DNA of 64,000 nt, from contig DHQY01000009.1 in the NCBI GenBank assembly GCA_002408205.1, positions 1 through 64,000 of the forward strand, given 5' to 3'. The notes below the pieces were generated by a model. That model had not been told where the DNA came from. It saw only the letters and a program-made list of their open reading frames with translations, and did not search any database. Within the stretch, counting starts at the first letter, position 1; every line of letters starts with the position of its first letter. Shown here in pieces: positions 25,086 to 34,175 of this stretch. The DNA is from Bacteroidales bacterium UBA5326 (lineage in GTDB: Bacteria; Bacteroidota; Bacteroidia; Bacteroidales; UBA932). The translations under genes were made by a program, and so were the position numbers.

Positions 25086-26498
25086 ATGAAAGCTTTTTCA
25101 ACAAACAGATTCATTTTGTGTTTACTGGTAATAACAGGCCTGCTGATTACTGCCTGCCATCCCGGAACAGATCCGGACAAAGAAGAAGCACCCGCGCTGA
25201 CCCAGAAGGTTAATGCATATATGTTGGATATAATGGAAGAGGTATACCTGTGGGAACAACATATCCCCGGTGATCTTGATATCCGTTATGAATTCGATGA
25301 AAAGGACTTTTTTGAGAAACTGTGTTACCGGACTGAAGACCGATGGTCTTTTATTACCGACGATGTTCAGACATTACTTGAAGGCTCCCAGGGTGTTGAA
25401 ACCACATTCGGTTATTCACTTACATTTGGTAAATTTTCAAACACCGGCTCTATGTTTGCTGTTATTCAATACGTTTATCCCCAGACTCCTGCATCAGATG
25501 CAGGTCTCAAACGCGGTGATATTATTGTTGAAATGAACGGACAATCTATAACTGAAGAGAACTATACCAATCTGTATTACACGAGCAGCCTGAGTCTTAC
25601 GATGGGAGAATACAAAGAAGGATACATTAACAATCTGCCGGGTACCGTATCGCTTTCTTCACGAAAACAGTCGCTTAACCCGGTGGTTGCGTATACATTA
25701 ACAGAAGACAGGGGTCACCGGATTGGTTATATGTGTTATACCGATTTCTTCGGAGATTCCGAATCTTATTTTCTTCCCGTGCTGCAATCATTTAAAGAAT
25801 GGGGCATCACAGATCTGGTTCTGGACCTGAGATATAACCTGGGAGGCTATCTTTCTACTGCCAAAATTCTTGCAGGGGCGCTATGCCCGGCTTCATGTCT
25901 TAACGGGTCCACTGTCCTGGTGTCCAAACACTGGAACGAGCTGTACCAAAACTATTGGACAGAGAATAACCGTAACGACATGTTGTTCGAATATTTTCCA
26001 AAAGCTTCTGACCAACCCGTTAACCTGAATCTTTCACATATATATATCCTCACATCATACAATACGGCAAGTGCTTCCGAGCTGACATTATGCGGCCTTG
26101 ATCCGTATATGGAAGTTATTCAGGTAGGACTGTCAACCCGGGGAAAATATACTGCAGCCATGGTTTTTTCACCAGAAAAAGGTACCGGCATTGAGAACTG
26201 GGGAACCCAGGCTATTGTTTACCGGTATGCCAATTCATTGGGAGTAACGGATTTTCGCGAAGGTTTTGCTCCTGATTATGAAGAAGACGAAGTGGTGTTG
26301 GGTGAGAATTATCCTTTGGGAGACGTTCACGAAAGGGTCTTTGCCAAAGCCATATCGCTGATTACGGGCAAGAAAGCAGCTGCAGCGCAAATACAGACGT
26401 TAACAACAAAGCCTGTCTTTACCGTGAATCCTTCGCTGGCGTCCAGACCCGCTGCATTCCATAATGATTTAATTGACAACTATTCCAATACTTTATGA
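25086..26498 (+). CDS. S41 family peptidase, predicted lipoprotein
   Basis: 470 residues. The signal ends in LLITAC, a lipobox with Cys24. A helical segment, a PDZ domain at about 110-175 (PQTPASDAGLKRGDIIVEMNG) and the S41 core follow. NTASASELT around residue 325 holds the predicted nucleophile. Downstream STRGKYTA takes the place of the usual TFGKG lysine motif, so the general base is less certain than in the first S41 enzyme. DLRYNLGG replaces DLRGNGGG. The stop overlaps the next gene by 4 nt. It is probably an envelope-anchored protease with unknown substrate. Confidence 0.85.
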   Translation: MKAFSTNRFILCLLVITGLLITACHPGTDPDKEEAPALTQKVNAYMLDIMEEVYLWEQHIPGDLDIRYEFDEKDFFEKLCYRTEDRWSFITDDVQTLLEGSQGVETTFGYSLTFGKFSNTGSMFAVIQYVYPQTPASDAGLKRGDIIVEMNGQSITEENYTNLYYTSSLSLTMGEYKEGYINNLPGTVSLSSRKQSLNPVVAYTLTEDRGHRIGYMCYTDFFGDSESYFLPVLQSFKEWGITDLVLDLRYNLGGYLSTAKILAGALCPASCLNGSTVLVSKHWNELYQNYWTENNRNDMLFEYFPKASDQPVNLNLSHIYILTSYNTASASELTLCGLDPYMEVIQVGLSTRGKYTAAMVFSPEKGTGIENWGTQAIVYRYANSLGVTDFREGFAPDYEEDEVVLGENYPLGDVHERVFAKAISLITGKKAAAAQIQTLTTKPVFTVNPSLASRPAAFHNDLIDNYSNTL

Positions 26499-27985
26499 AA
26501 CTAAAGAAAAGCATCGTTCTACTCGCCTTACTGGCTCTTATTCCCGTTTCCGGATCCTTACCGGCGCAGACATTCAGGGCTTCCAGAACCCCTCTCGAAG
26601 TGACGTTGTCGTCCCTTACAGGTGTTACCGAGGTTCTTCGGCTGGAAAGCACCGAATTCAGTGAGAAATACCAGGTCAAAGTCCGTCAGATGGTAAATCA
26701 CGACGAAGTGCGGGACGGGTTCTTTGAGCAACGTATTTTTGTAATGCACGTAGGAGCGGACAGACCAACCGTAATGGTTACCGAAGGATACGGCGCGGAT
26801 TATGCTTCCAATCCCAGGTACAGGGAAGAATTGTCCCGGTTACTGAATGCAAATCTTGTAGTAGTGGAACACCGTTTCTTCTCCCAGTCAACCCCGCAAC
26901 CCCGTACTTGGAAACATCTTACCGGTGAGCTGGCTATGACCGACCTGCACAAGATTCGTGAAATGCTGCGTCCCGTTTATCAGGGAAAATGGATTGCAAC
27001 GGGTATAAGCAAAGGAGGGCAGACTGCCTTGATGTATCGCACGTTATTTCCCGACGATGTGGATATTACGGTATCATACGTCGGCCCGCTATGCCAGAAC
27101 GTGGAAGACGGACGACACGAGCCTTTTATTAAAAATAAGGCAGGGACAAAAGAAGACCGCGAAAAAGTGCTGACTTTTCAGAAAGAGTTGCTAATCCGCA
27201 AAGACAGTCTTATGCCTGTTTTTACCTCATTCTGCGAAAAAGCGGGTTATAAATTTACCGAACCGCTATCAGATATATTTGATTTTGCCGTATTGGAGTA
27301 TTCCTTTGCTTTTTGGCAATGGGGAACACCCGTTAAAGAAATACCTGCCATAACGGCTCCGGACTCCTTGCTTTTTGCCCATTTCATGAAAATATCTTCT
27401 CCCGACTACATGATGCGGGAAACCCCTAATATGTCTTTCTTTGTCCAGGCAGCAAAACAGTTGGGTTACTATGGATACGATACCAATCCTTTCAGATTTA
27501 AAGTAACACGTACCCGTTTTATCCCCGACAGTGAAAAAGAAATAGCAAAAAAAGAAGCTAAAGAGGCCAAAAAGGCAGCAAAAATGGCTAAAAAGAATGA
27601 TGACCAAGCCCCCGAACCGGTCATTAATGAACAGAATGACAAAGAGATAACCGGCAAGTGGGTAACCAGAAAATATCCTGCAATGGAATTGAAAACTTCA
27701 AAAGGATATTTGAGAAAAATATTTCTTCCGGATTATTATAAGCCCCGTTTCAACAAGAAACTTTATAAAATGCAAAGTGATTTTGTTAAAAAAACAGACG
27801 CCAGGCTGGTATTCCTGTATGGAGAGTGGGATCCATGGACAGCTGCAGCTGTTCCCGACCCGGGGAAACCGAATGTGCTCTATTTTGTGCAACCCGGAGG
27901 GAATCATCGCACCCGAATTGGGAGCCTTCCCCAGGAAATGCGGGACCGGTTGCTCGGGCAACTGGAAACATGGTTAAACGAATAA
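26495..27985 (+). CDS. S37 (PS-10) family serine peptidase
   Basis: 496 residues. After a signal peptide (to about residue 25, SLPAQ) comes an alpha/beta-hydrolase fold. GISKGGQT (170-177) presents the nucleophile Ser172, GEWDPWTAA the likely Asp, and PGGNHRTRI the likely His. The layout fits the S37 family of secreted tripeptidyl aminopeptidases. A Lys/Ala-rich, charged insertion at about 344-375 breaks the lid region and is predicted to be a solvent-exposed helix. Coupled by a 4-nt overlap to the S41 lipoprotein, and followed by a DUF2156 gene: probably an envelope peptide-degradation operon. Confidence 0.82.
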   Translation: MKLKKSIVLLALLALIPVSGSLPAQTFRASRTPLEVTLSSLTGVTEVLRLESTEFSEKYQVKVRQMVNHDEVRDGFFEQRIFVMHVGADRPTVMVTEGYGADYASNPRYREELSRLLNANLVVVEHRFFSQSTPQPRTWKHLTGELAMTDLHKIREMLRPVYQGKWIATGISKGGQTALMYRTLFPDDVDITVSYVGPLCQNVEDGRHEPFIKNKAGTKEDREKVLTFQKELLIRKDSLMPVFTSFCEKAGYKFTEPLSDIFDFAVLEYSFAFWQWGTPVKEIPAITAPDSLLFAHFMKISSPDYMMRETPNMSFFVQAAKQLGYYGYDTNPFRFKVTRTRFIPDSEKEIAKKEAKEAKKAAKMAKKNDDQAPEPVINEQNDKEITGKWVTRKYPAMELKTSKGYLRKIFLPDYYKPRFNKKLYKMQSDFVKKTDARLVFLYGEWDPWTAAAVPDPGKPNVLYFVQPGGNHRTRIGSLPQEMRDRLLGQLETWLNE

Positions 27986-27993
27986 GATTTTTT

Positions 27994-28932
27994 ATGAGAG
28001 AGTTTTCTCCTTTATCTGTTACCGATCGATCCTTTATTATACCTTTTCTCAAGAATGCCAATAAACAGAGCTCCGAATTTTCTTTTACAGCTCTCTACAT
28101 GTGGGCAGGCATATATAATACTACCCATGCTACAGTTCCTTCCGCTTCGGGTCCGCTTTTGATATTCCGGAGCCGCAAAGAGGAAAGTGATCCATATGCC
28201 TATCTTTATCCCCTTGCAGAAAACGGGGAAGAATTTTCTGCCGATGAGGCTGTCCAGATCATAGCGGATCTCTCGCCTGGAGAGCCTTTCAGTCTATGGG
28301 GTCTCTCAGAACAACAGGCAGGCGAACTCCGAAAAGCGTTCCCGGGCCAATTTGACATCAGCCCCGTCCGTTCTTCTTTCGATTACCTTTATCCTACCAG
28401 CCAGCTGGTACTGCTCGGGGGAAAAAAATTGCAACCCAAAAGAAATCTTATTTCGAGTTTCAAAAGGCTCTATCCGGATTTTCTGACAGAGAATATTACA
28501 GCTGAAAACATTGCCGAATGCCTAAAGATGAACGATGAATGGTGTGTTAAGATGGGATGCCGCCACAACGCGGCTCTTTCAGAGGAAAAATGCGCCGTTC
28601 ACAGGACTTTTTATCATTTTCAGGGACTGGAACTCGAAGGTTTACTCCTCAGGGCAGAGGGCCGGATTGTTGCTTTTACCGTGGGTGAACCGTTAAGCAG
28701 CGATACTTACATTGTGCATATAGAAAAAGCATTTCCTGAATATAAAGGGTCTTATCAGGCCATTAATCAACTTTTTGCCGAATATGTTCAGGAAAAACAC
28801 CCCGATCTTATTTATATAAACCGCGAAGACGATGCCGGAGACGAAGGCCTCCGGAAAGCAAAACTCAGCTATCAGCCTGTTTCTATGGTGGAAAAATATG
28901 CCGGATTCTTTAACCCACTAACCAGACCATAA
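27994..28932 (+). CDS. DUF2156 domain protein (GNAT-like fold)
   Basis: 313 residues. It resembles the DUF2156 domain, the GNAT-like aminoacyl-transferase part of phosphatidylglycerol lysyltransferases, here without any membrane domain. Recognisable pieces are SFTALYMWAGIYN at the N terminus, FSLWGLSEQQA, a YDYLY-like segment (FDYLYPTSQLVLLGGKK), and a C-terminal DLIYINREDDAGDEGLRKAKLSYQP (ends shown). The ATG at 27994 lies 8 nt after the S37 stop; an ATG at 27970 is possible. Its end overlaps the convergent phosphopantetheinyl transferase by 23 nt. Substrate unknown. Confidence 0.75.
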   Translation: MREFSPLSVTDRSFIIPFLKNANKQSSEFSFTALYMWAGIYNTTHATVPSASGPLLIFRSRKEESDPYAYLYPLAENGEEFSADEAVQIIADLSPGEPFSLWGLSEQQAGELRKAFPGQFDISPVRSSFDYLYPTSQLVLLGGKKLQPKRNLISSFKRLYPDFLTENITAENIAECLKMNDEWCVKMGCRHNAALSEEKCAVHRTFYHFQGLELEGLLLRAEGRIVAFTVGEPLSSDTYIVHIEKAFPEYKGSYQAINQLFAEYVQEKHPDLIYINREDDAGDEGLRKAKLSYQPVSMVEKYAGFFNPLTRP

Positions 28933-29551
28933 CGTGGTCATCAAGGATCGTATATTCCAGCGTGAAGCTTTCACGTTCTCCGTCTTTATGAATGAAATCC
29001 GCCTGAATTTCTCCCTCTTCCCGGGGATAAAAACGTGCAATTTCCATTTGCCGGACAAAGTCGACATCATTCTGAGACATATACTTATATAGCGCTTCCT
29101 TGGCACACCAGATGATAGCCAGCTGATGGGACCTTATTTCACTTTTGTCTGAAAGAGCCTCGCGTTCTTCTTCATTCACAGCACGTGCCTCAACAGAAGC
29201 AAAATTCCTTGACAATGCTTCTATGTCAATACCCACACTATTTTCCGGATGTGTGATCACACAAGCGAAGCGGCCGGTATGGGCAATACTTAACTCTACA
29301 ATGGAATTTTGCAGGAAAGGACGCCCGTTTTCATGGTAGCGCAGATATACTTTTTCAGGAAAAAGAAGGTCCAGCAAAGCCCTTACGGCAAGGCGTTCAA
29401 TTCTTCGTTTTTCGCTTGAAATATAGGATAATTCTTCCTGCTCATCGTTAGGCAGGACGCAGAGAGCCGATAACTGATTTTCTGTTTCGGTAATCTCCCA
29501 AACGGCAATCTCAGCGCCGTTCTTAAATTTTTCTCTGTAATACAGTCCCAT
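28910..29551 (-). CDS. 4'-phosphopantetheinyl transferase (Sfp type)
   Basis: 213 residues. Transfers phosphopantetheine from CoA to a serine on carrier proteins. The two family motifs are present: VGIDIEAL (Mg-binding) and WCAKEALYKY near residue 150. At this length it is the single-chain, pseudo-dimeric Sfp type rather than AcpS. No carrier protein or synthase gene is nearby. It follows ispE on the same strand with a 118-nt gap that contains its own promoter box. Confidence 0.88.
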   Translation of the reverse strand: MGLYYREKFKNGAEIAVWEITETENQLSALCVLPNDEQEELSYISSEKRRIERLAVRALLDLLFPEKVYLRYHENGRPFLQNSIVELSIAHTGRFACVITHPENSVGIDIEALSRNFASVEARAVNEEEREALSDKSEIRSHQLAIIWCAKEALYKYMSQNDVDFVRQMEIARFYPREEGEIQADFIHKDGERESFTLEYTILDDHVMVWLVG

Positions 29552-29621
29552 ATCAATAGCGCAGAAAAGAGTCCGTACGCATACGGGACACGATGAAACT
29601 AAAATAACAACTCGGAGGTTC

Positions 29622-29629
29622 CAAAGATA
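29622..29629 (-). promoter_or_regulatory. -7 box TATCTTTG for the phosphopantetheinyl transferase
   Basis: The minus strand reads TATCTTTG at 29629-29622, about 70 nt before the ATG at 29551. The leader contains an imperfect hairpin (GTCC..GTA / TAC..GGAC near 29570-29590). Confidence 0.4.
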
Positions 29630-29669
29630 AAGGCATTATTTGGTTAGCGCCACAAAGATATAAAGATTT

Positions 29670-30452
29670 TTAAATCCTGAACAAACCAAATACGGCAGAT
29701 CCGCTTCCTGTCATTGAGGCATAAACCGCCCCCTCATCGTAAAGAGCTTCTTTATAGCTCCGGATGACCGGAAATTTTTCAAAGATCGTGGTCTCAAAAT
29801 CGTTCGAAATTATACATTTCCAGGTGTCAACCGGCTGGAGGAGCCGTTCACGCAAACCCACGTCCCGTCGTTGAGGTATCATACCGGCATATGCTTCGGC
29901 CGTAGACACAGAAACAGGCGGAAACCGGAGTTCAATACGATAGTTGCTCAAGCTGAGGGGGATGGGTGTCAACAAATCTCCACGTCCACCTGCCAGGTAA
30001 GCGGCCGGGGGTAAAGGTTGTAAAAAAAACGGCACATCGCTGCCCAATTGCAGGGCATAATGCATTAATTGGGCATGGGTAAGGTGTAATCCAAAATGCT
30101 TGTTGAGCAGTTGAATACAAAAGGCAGCATCTGAAGAGCCACCGCCTAACCCTGCTCCCATTGGAATGTGTTTGTAAAGATGTATCTCAACGGGGGTCAG
30201 TGGGAAGTCTGCAGCCAGAAGACGGTATGCTTTCATGCAGAGATTCCCGTACGGATCACCGGGTATGTCAAAACCGTAAGTATACAGGGCGGCTTCTCTG
30301 CCGGCTTCAGGGGCATCTGTCACCTCCAGGATATCATGCATAGAGACCGGATAGAACACCGTCTCAATATTGTGATACCCGTCTGCACGTTTTTCAATAA
30401 CATACAGTCCGATATTGATCTTGGCATACGGATATACAACAGATGTTGACAT
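29670..30452 (-). CDS. ispE: 4-diphosphocytidyl-2-C-methyl-D-erythritol kinase
   Basis: 260 residues. GHMP kinase of the MEP isoprenoid pathway that phosphorylates CDP-methylerythritol. PYAKINIGLYV at the N terminus and the GHMP ATP motif PMGAGLGGGSSDAA (97-110) are diagnostic. SMTGSGSAVFGLF closes the protein as motif 3. It lies 12 nt after nrdJ on the same strand. ispD of the same pathway is elsewhere in the window (45947-46639). Confidence 0.95.
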   Translation of the reverse strand: MSTSVVYPYAKINIGLYVIEKRADGYHNIETVFYPVSMHDILEVTDAPEAGREAALYTYGFDIPGDPYGNLCMKAYRLLAADFPLTPVEIHLYKHIPMGAGLGGGSSDAAFCIQLLNKHFGLHLTHAQLMHYALQLGSDVPFFLQPLPPAAYLAGGRGDLLTPIPLSLSNYRIELRFPPVSVSTAEAYAGMIPQRRDVGLRERLLQPVDTWKCIISNDFETTIFEKFPVIRSYKEALYDEGAVYASMTGSGSAVFGLFRI

Positions 30453-30464
30453 AAGACCGATTAA

Positions 30465-33014
30465 TTAACCGCATTTGGAAAAACCACAACTCATACAGAG
30501 GAGACAGCCCTCCTGGTAAACAAGGTTTTCAGAACCGCACTTCTCGCAATGCGCTCCCGAAGAATCTTTTGTGCCGTTGGGGATATAACGCTTTAGGGCA
30601 CGTTCCACTCCCGATTTCCAATTGTTGATGGTCTGGCTGTCCAGTTCCAGGGAAGATACCAGGTGCACTACTTCTTCTACTGGTAATCCGTTCCGTAACA
30701 CCCCGGAAATGAGTTTTGCATAATTCCAGTAGGCCTGGTTGAACATATGGGAGATTCCTCCCACAGTGTTCGGATACCCATATTTGTCTATGTACTTGAA
30801 ATCATAGCGGGATCCTTTTTCCTCCACAACCTTGATAACCTGTCCCATGGTAATAGATTTAGGTATGGTCCGGGTATCCTCGTCGAGTTTCCCTGTAAAT
30901 ATCTCATAAGGTCGTCCTTCATACAGGCCTACAAAGGCAATCCACTGTTCGTTTGCGTTTTTAAACCGAATTACTTCGGCATCGAGTGCAATGGGGCGCT
31001 GTTTGGGCATCGACTGCATCATTTTGCCGGTTTTTGAATCTCCATCGGCAGAAACAAGGACTCCGGTACGACTTCCGTCCCTGTAAACAGTAACCCCCTT
31101 ACAGCCCCATTCCCAAGCGGTCCTGTATACTTCTGCCACCATGTCTTCAGTAACATCGGCAGGCAGGTTAACGGTTACGCTTATGGAATGATCCACCCAT
31201 TTTTGCATTTGGCCCTGCATTTTCACCTTGGCCACCCAATCTACATCGTTGGCAGTAGCTTTGTAATAAGGTGATTTTTCTACCAGGGCGGCAAGTTCTT
31301 CTTTATTCATGCCAATCACCGTGTCCCGGTCATAACCGTTTTTGACGGCCCAGTCGAGAAATTTATGATGAAAGACGTTGTATTCCTCAAACGCATCTCC
31401 CATTTTATCTGTAAAGGCAATGGTCACATTTTTATCGTTGGGGTTTACTTTTTTACGACGCTGATATACGGGGAGGAATACCTGCTCTATGCCACTGGTA
31501 GTCTGTGTCATAAGACTGGTTGTTCCGGTAGGAGCGATCGTAAGCATGGAAATATTACGGCGTCCCGCTTTAACCATTCTTTGGTACAGCTCTTCATCTT
31601 CCTGACGTATGCGTTCTATCATTGGATTCCTCAGCTCTCTGTTGGCATCGAAAATGGGGAACGGGCCACGCTCCTGGGCCAGTTGAACAGACGAGGCGTA
31701 AGCAGAGAGCGCCAGTGTTTTCTGTACAAGGACACCCACTTTGATGGCTTCTTCCGAACCATAGCGAAGACCCAGTGCTGCGAGCATATCACCCTCGGCG
31801 GTAATGCCCAGACCGGTACGCCGGCCCCCGAGAGATTTGGCCTTAATCTTCTCCCACAGTTCACGCTCGTTACGCTTCACATCTTCATCTTCAGGATCTT
31901 TATCAATTTTAGAGATAATAGCATCTATTTTCTCCATTTCCAGATCAATAAGATCATCATTCAAACGCAGGGCTTTTGCCACGTGATTTTTGAATAATTT
32001 CATATTGAATTTAGCCTCCGGCGTAAAAGGATTTTCTACGTATGAATAGAGATTCATTGCAATCAGACGGCAGGAATCATAAGGACACAACGGAATCTCA
32101 CCGCACGGATTGGTGCTGATGGTACGGTAACCCAGATCTGCATAACAATCTGCAATCGATTCCCTGATTATCGTATCCCAGAACAACACACCCGGTTCGG
32201 CGGATTTCCAAGCGTTATGGATAATCTTTTTCCATAATAAAGAGGCATCGGTCTCTTTTTTATATTTAGGATTGGGAGAATCGACAGGATACTTTTGTTC
32301 ATAGGATTTCCCGGCGAGGGCAGCCTTCATAAAATCGTCGTCAATTCTGACCGAAACGTTTGCTCCCGTCACTTTATTCTGTTCCATCTTGGCATCGATG
32401 AACTTTTCTGCATCGGGGTGTTTGATGGAAATTGAAAGCATGAGAGCGCCCCTTCTGCCATCCTGCGCCACTTCTCTGGTGGAATTCGAATACCTCTCCA
32501 TAAAAGGCACCACGCCTGTAGAGGTAAGCGCCGAGTTGAGTACGGGCGAACCGCCCGGACGTATATGCGACAGGTCATGTCCCACGCCTCCCCGGCGTTT
32601 CATAAGCTGAACCTGTTCCTCGTCAATCCTCATTATACCGCCGTAAGAGTCGGCAGGATTTTTATGTCCTATCACAAAGCAATTGGACAAAGAGGCAACC
32701 TGATGGTCATTGCCGATTCCGGTCATGGGCCCTCCCTGGGGCACAACATACCTGAACTTTTCCAACAATCCGAATATTTCCTCTTCGCTCATAGGGTTCG
32801 GATACTTTTGTTCAATGCGGGCAAACTCACGGGCAAGTCGTCCGTGCATATCGGCGGGAGTGCATTCATAAAGATTCCCGTAAGAATCTTTCATGGCATA
32901 TTTGTTAATCCAGACAGAGGCGGCCAGTTCATCTCCGTTAAAATACTCTTTTGTTTTGGCCAAAGCTTCCTCATAGGGAAAAACGACCGCTGCATTCTTT
33001 TTTTGAGAATCCAT
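30465..33014 (-). CDS. nrdJ: adenosylcobalamin-dependent (class II) ribonucleotide reductase
   Basis: 849 residues. Reduces ribonucleotides to deoxyribonucleotides using a B12-generated thiyl radical, so it needs no oxygen and no separate radical subunit. STNPCGEIPLCP and TIAPTGTTSLMTQ are the family active-site segments. The tail CEKCGSENLVYQEGCLLCMSCGFSKCG (start and end shown; last 27 residues) is the Cys-rich redox/zinc end typical of this class. The ATG at 33014 was chosen over an in-frame TTG at 33059 because MDSQKKN fits better and the TTG extension has no support. No B12 riboswitch is recognisable upstream. Confidence 0.94.
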   Translation of the reverse strand: MDSQKKNAAVVFPYEEALAKTKEYFNGDELAASVWINKYAMKDSYGNLYECTPADMHGRLAREFARIEQKYPNPMSEEEIFGLLEKFRYVVPQGGPMTGIGNDHQVASLSNCFVIGHKNPADSYGGIMRIDEEQVQLMKRRGGVGHDLSHIRPGGSPVLNSALTSTGVVPFMERYSNSTREVAQDGRRGALMLSISIKHPDAEKFIDAKMEQNKVTGANVSVRIDDDFMKAALAGKSYEQKYPVDSPNPKYKKETDASLLWKKIIHNAWKSAEPGVLFWDTIIRESIADCYADLGYRTISTNPCGEIPLCPYDSCRLIAMNLYSYVENPFTPEAKFNMKLFKNHVAKALRLNDDLIDLEMEKIDAIISKIDKDPEDEDVKRNERELWEKIKAKSLGGRRTGLGITAEGDMLAALGLRYGSEEAIKVGVLVQKTLALSAYASSVQLAQERGPFPIFDANRELRNPMIERIRQEDEELYQRMVKAGRRNISMLTIAPTGTTSLMTQTTSGIEQVFLPVYQRRKKVNPNDKNVTIAFTDKMGDAFEEYNVFHHKFLDWAVKNGYDRDTVIGMNKEELAALVEKSPYYKATANDVDWVAKVKMQGQMQKWVDHSISVTVNLPADVTEDMVAEVYRTAWEWGCKGVTVYRDGSRTGVLVSADGDSKTGKMMQSMPKQRPIALDAEVIRFKNANEQWIAFVGLYEGRPYEIFTGKLDEDTRTIPKSITMGQVIKVVEEKGSRYDFKYIDKYGYPNTVGGISHMFNQAYWNYAKLISGVLRNGLPVEEVVHLVSSLELDSQTINNWKSGVERALKRYIPNGTKDSSGAHCEKCGSENLVYQEGCLLCMSCGFSKCG

Positions 33015-33137
33015 AACGCTGTATATAAGAGGGTTACTAAATGGGCAAGGTCTTTTCAATTGTAGAAAAGAGATTGCAAGTTACTTGAATAGAATCTTTA
33101 AAAACAGAGAAAAAGAAAAAAGATATACACATTATTC

Positions 33138-34175
33138 TCAACAACAGTGCATGGTGCAATGGGAACATTTGGAAAATTCCCCACGCAATCTGCTTTCCAC
33201 CATTTTCTCCAAACGTTCTCTAATAGTATCGGTCTTTATTTTACCGAGTACATCCTGCACAAAAGCCATTTGTTGGAGAGTCTGTGCTTCCGGAAGAGAG
33301 ATTCCGCGTGACCGCAGATAGAAAAGACCCAGTTCATCAAGACGGCCTATGGAGGCTCCGTGGGAACATTTTACATCATCTGCATAGATCTCCAATTGAG
33401 GCTTTGTCGTGATTTTTGCTTCTTTGGTAAGTAACAAATTATGGTTTGCCTGGAAGGCCTCCGTTTTCTGCGAATCTTTAGCCACGAGAATTGTGCCGCG
33501 GAAAGATGCCCGTGCACGATTGTCAAGAACACCTTTAAATAATTGGTTGGATGAACAATTGCCACTCAGGTGCTTAACATCTACATTATATTCTATACTC
33601 TGGGTTCCGTCGGCCAGGTAAAGGCCGTCCAGGTTACACCGGGCCCCGGGCTTTTCCATGATTGCGTTTACGGTATTGCTAATGGTCCCGCCGTAAAGGC
33701 TTATTATATGGCAATCCAGCAAAGCTTCCTCACCCAGGCTTGCATTCACTTCCAGTTTGTAAGACGACTCTTTGTGTTCGTTCTGCATGAACAGGATATC
33801 GAGCTGCGCTCCGTCGCCCAGCGATATGATCGTGTTTCTTATGGTACGGTAAAGATATTCTTTGATTGTATGATCACATACAATCAGCTGCATACGGGCA
33901 CCGGGCGCGAGGATCCATTCATTGGTAAATTCCACCGGATGAGGCATATTCTCACTCCTGACGCTTATGATCTGCACCGGCGAAGAGAAATGGTCACCGC
34001 GTACGGTCATGATCAGTCCCTTGCCGTCTTTTCCGGGCATAAGCTCCCATCCGTTTTCCATGCCGGAAGGCTCCTGAAGCAGCCCATCCACCATAAAAAC
34101 CTGCCTTATACCCGCGTTGGGGACACTGCAGCGAAAGGCCTGTCTGACCTCGGGAAGATAAGTATACTCTTTCAT
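33138..34175 (-). CDS. sufD: Fe-S cluster assembly protein SufD
   Basis: 345 residues. SufD pairs with SufB to form the scaffold of the SUF Fe-S assembly complex. The beta-helix core is clear in LSGNCSSNQLFKGVLDNRARASFRGTI (ends shown) and DVKCSHGASIGRLDELGLFYLRSRGI, which carries the conserved Cys-Ser-His. The protein ends in KCSHCTMHCC, a four-cysteine tail (337, 340, 344, 345) that I do not recognise from well-studied SufD proteins. The start overlaps the sufC stop by 4 nt. Confidence 0.93.
   Translation of the reverse strand: MKEYTYLPEVRQAFRCSVPNAGIRQVFMVDGLLQEPSGMENGWELMPGKDGKGLIMTVRGDHFSSPVQIISVRSENMPHPVEFTNEWILAPGARMQLIVCDHTIKEYLYRTIRNTIISLGDGAQLDILFMQNEHKESSYKLEVNASLGEEALLDCHIISLYGGTISNTVNAIMEKPGARCNLDGLYLADGTQSIEYNVDVKHLSGNCSSNQLFKGVLDNRARASFRGTILVAKDSQKTEAFQANHNLLLTKEAKITTKPQLEIYADDVKCSHGASIGRLDELGLFYLRSRGISLPEAQTLQQMAFVQDVLGKIKTDTIRERLEKMVESRLRGEFSKCSHCTMHCC

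Noticed and set aside
33015..33137. Possible B12 riboswitch upstream of nrdJ
   Set aside because: The gap is only 123 nt and shows none of the conserved cobalamin-riboswitch core (no B12-box-like GCCACTG).
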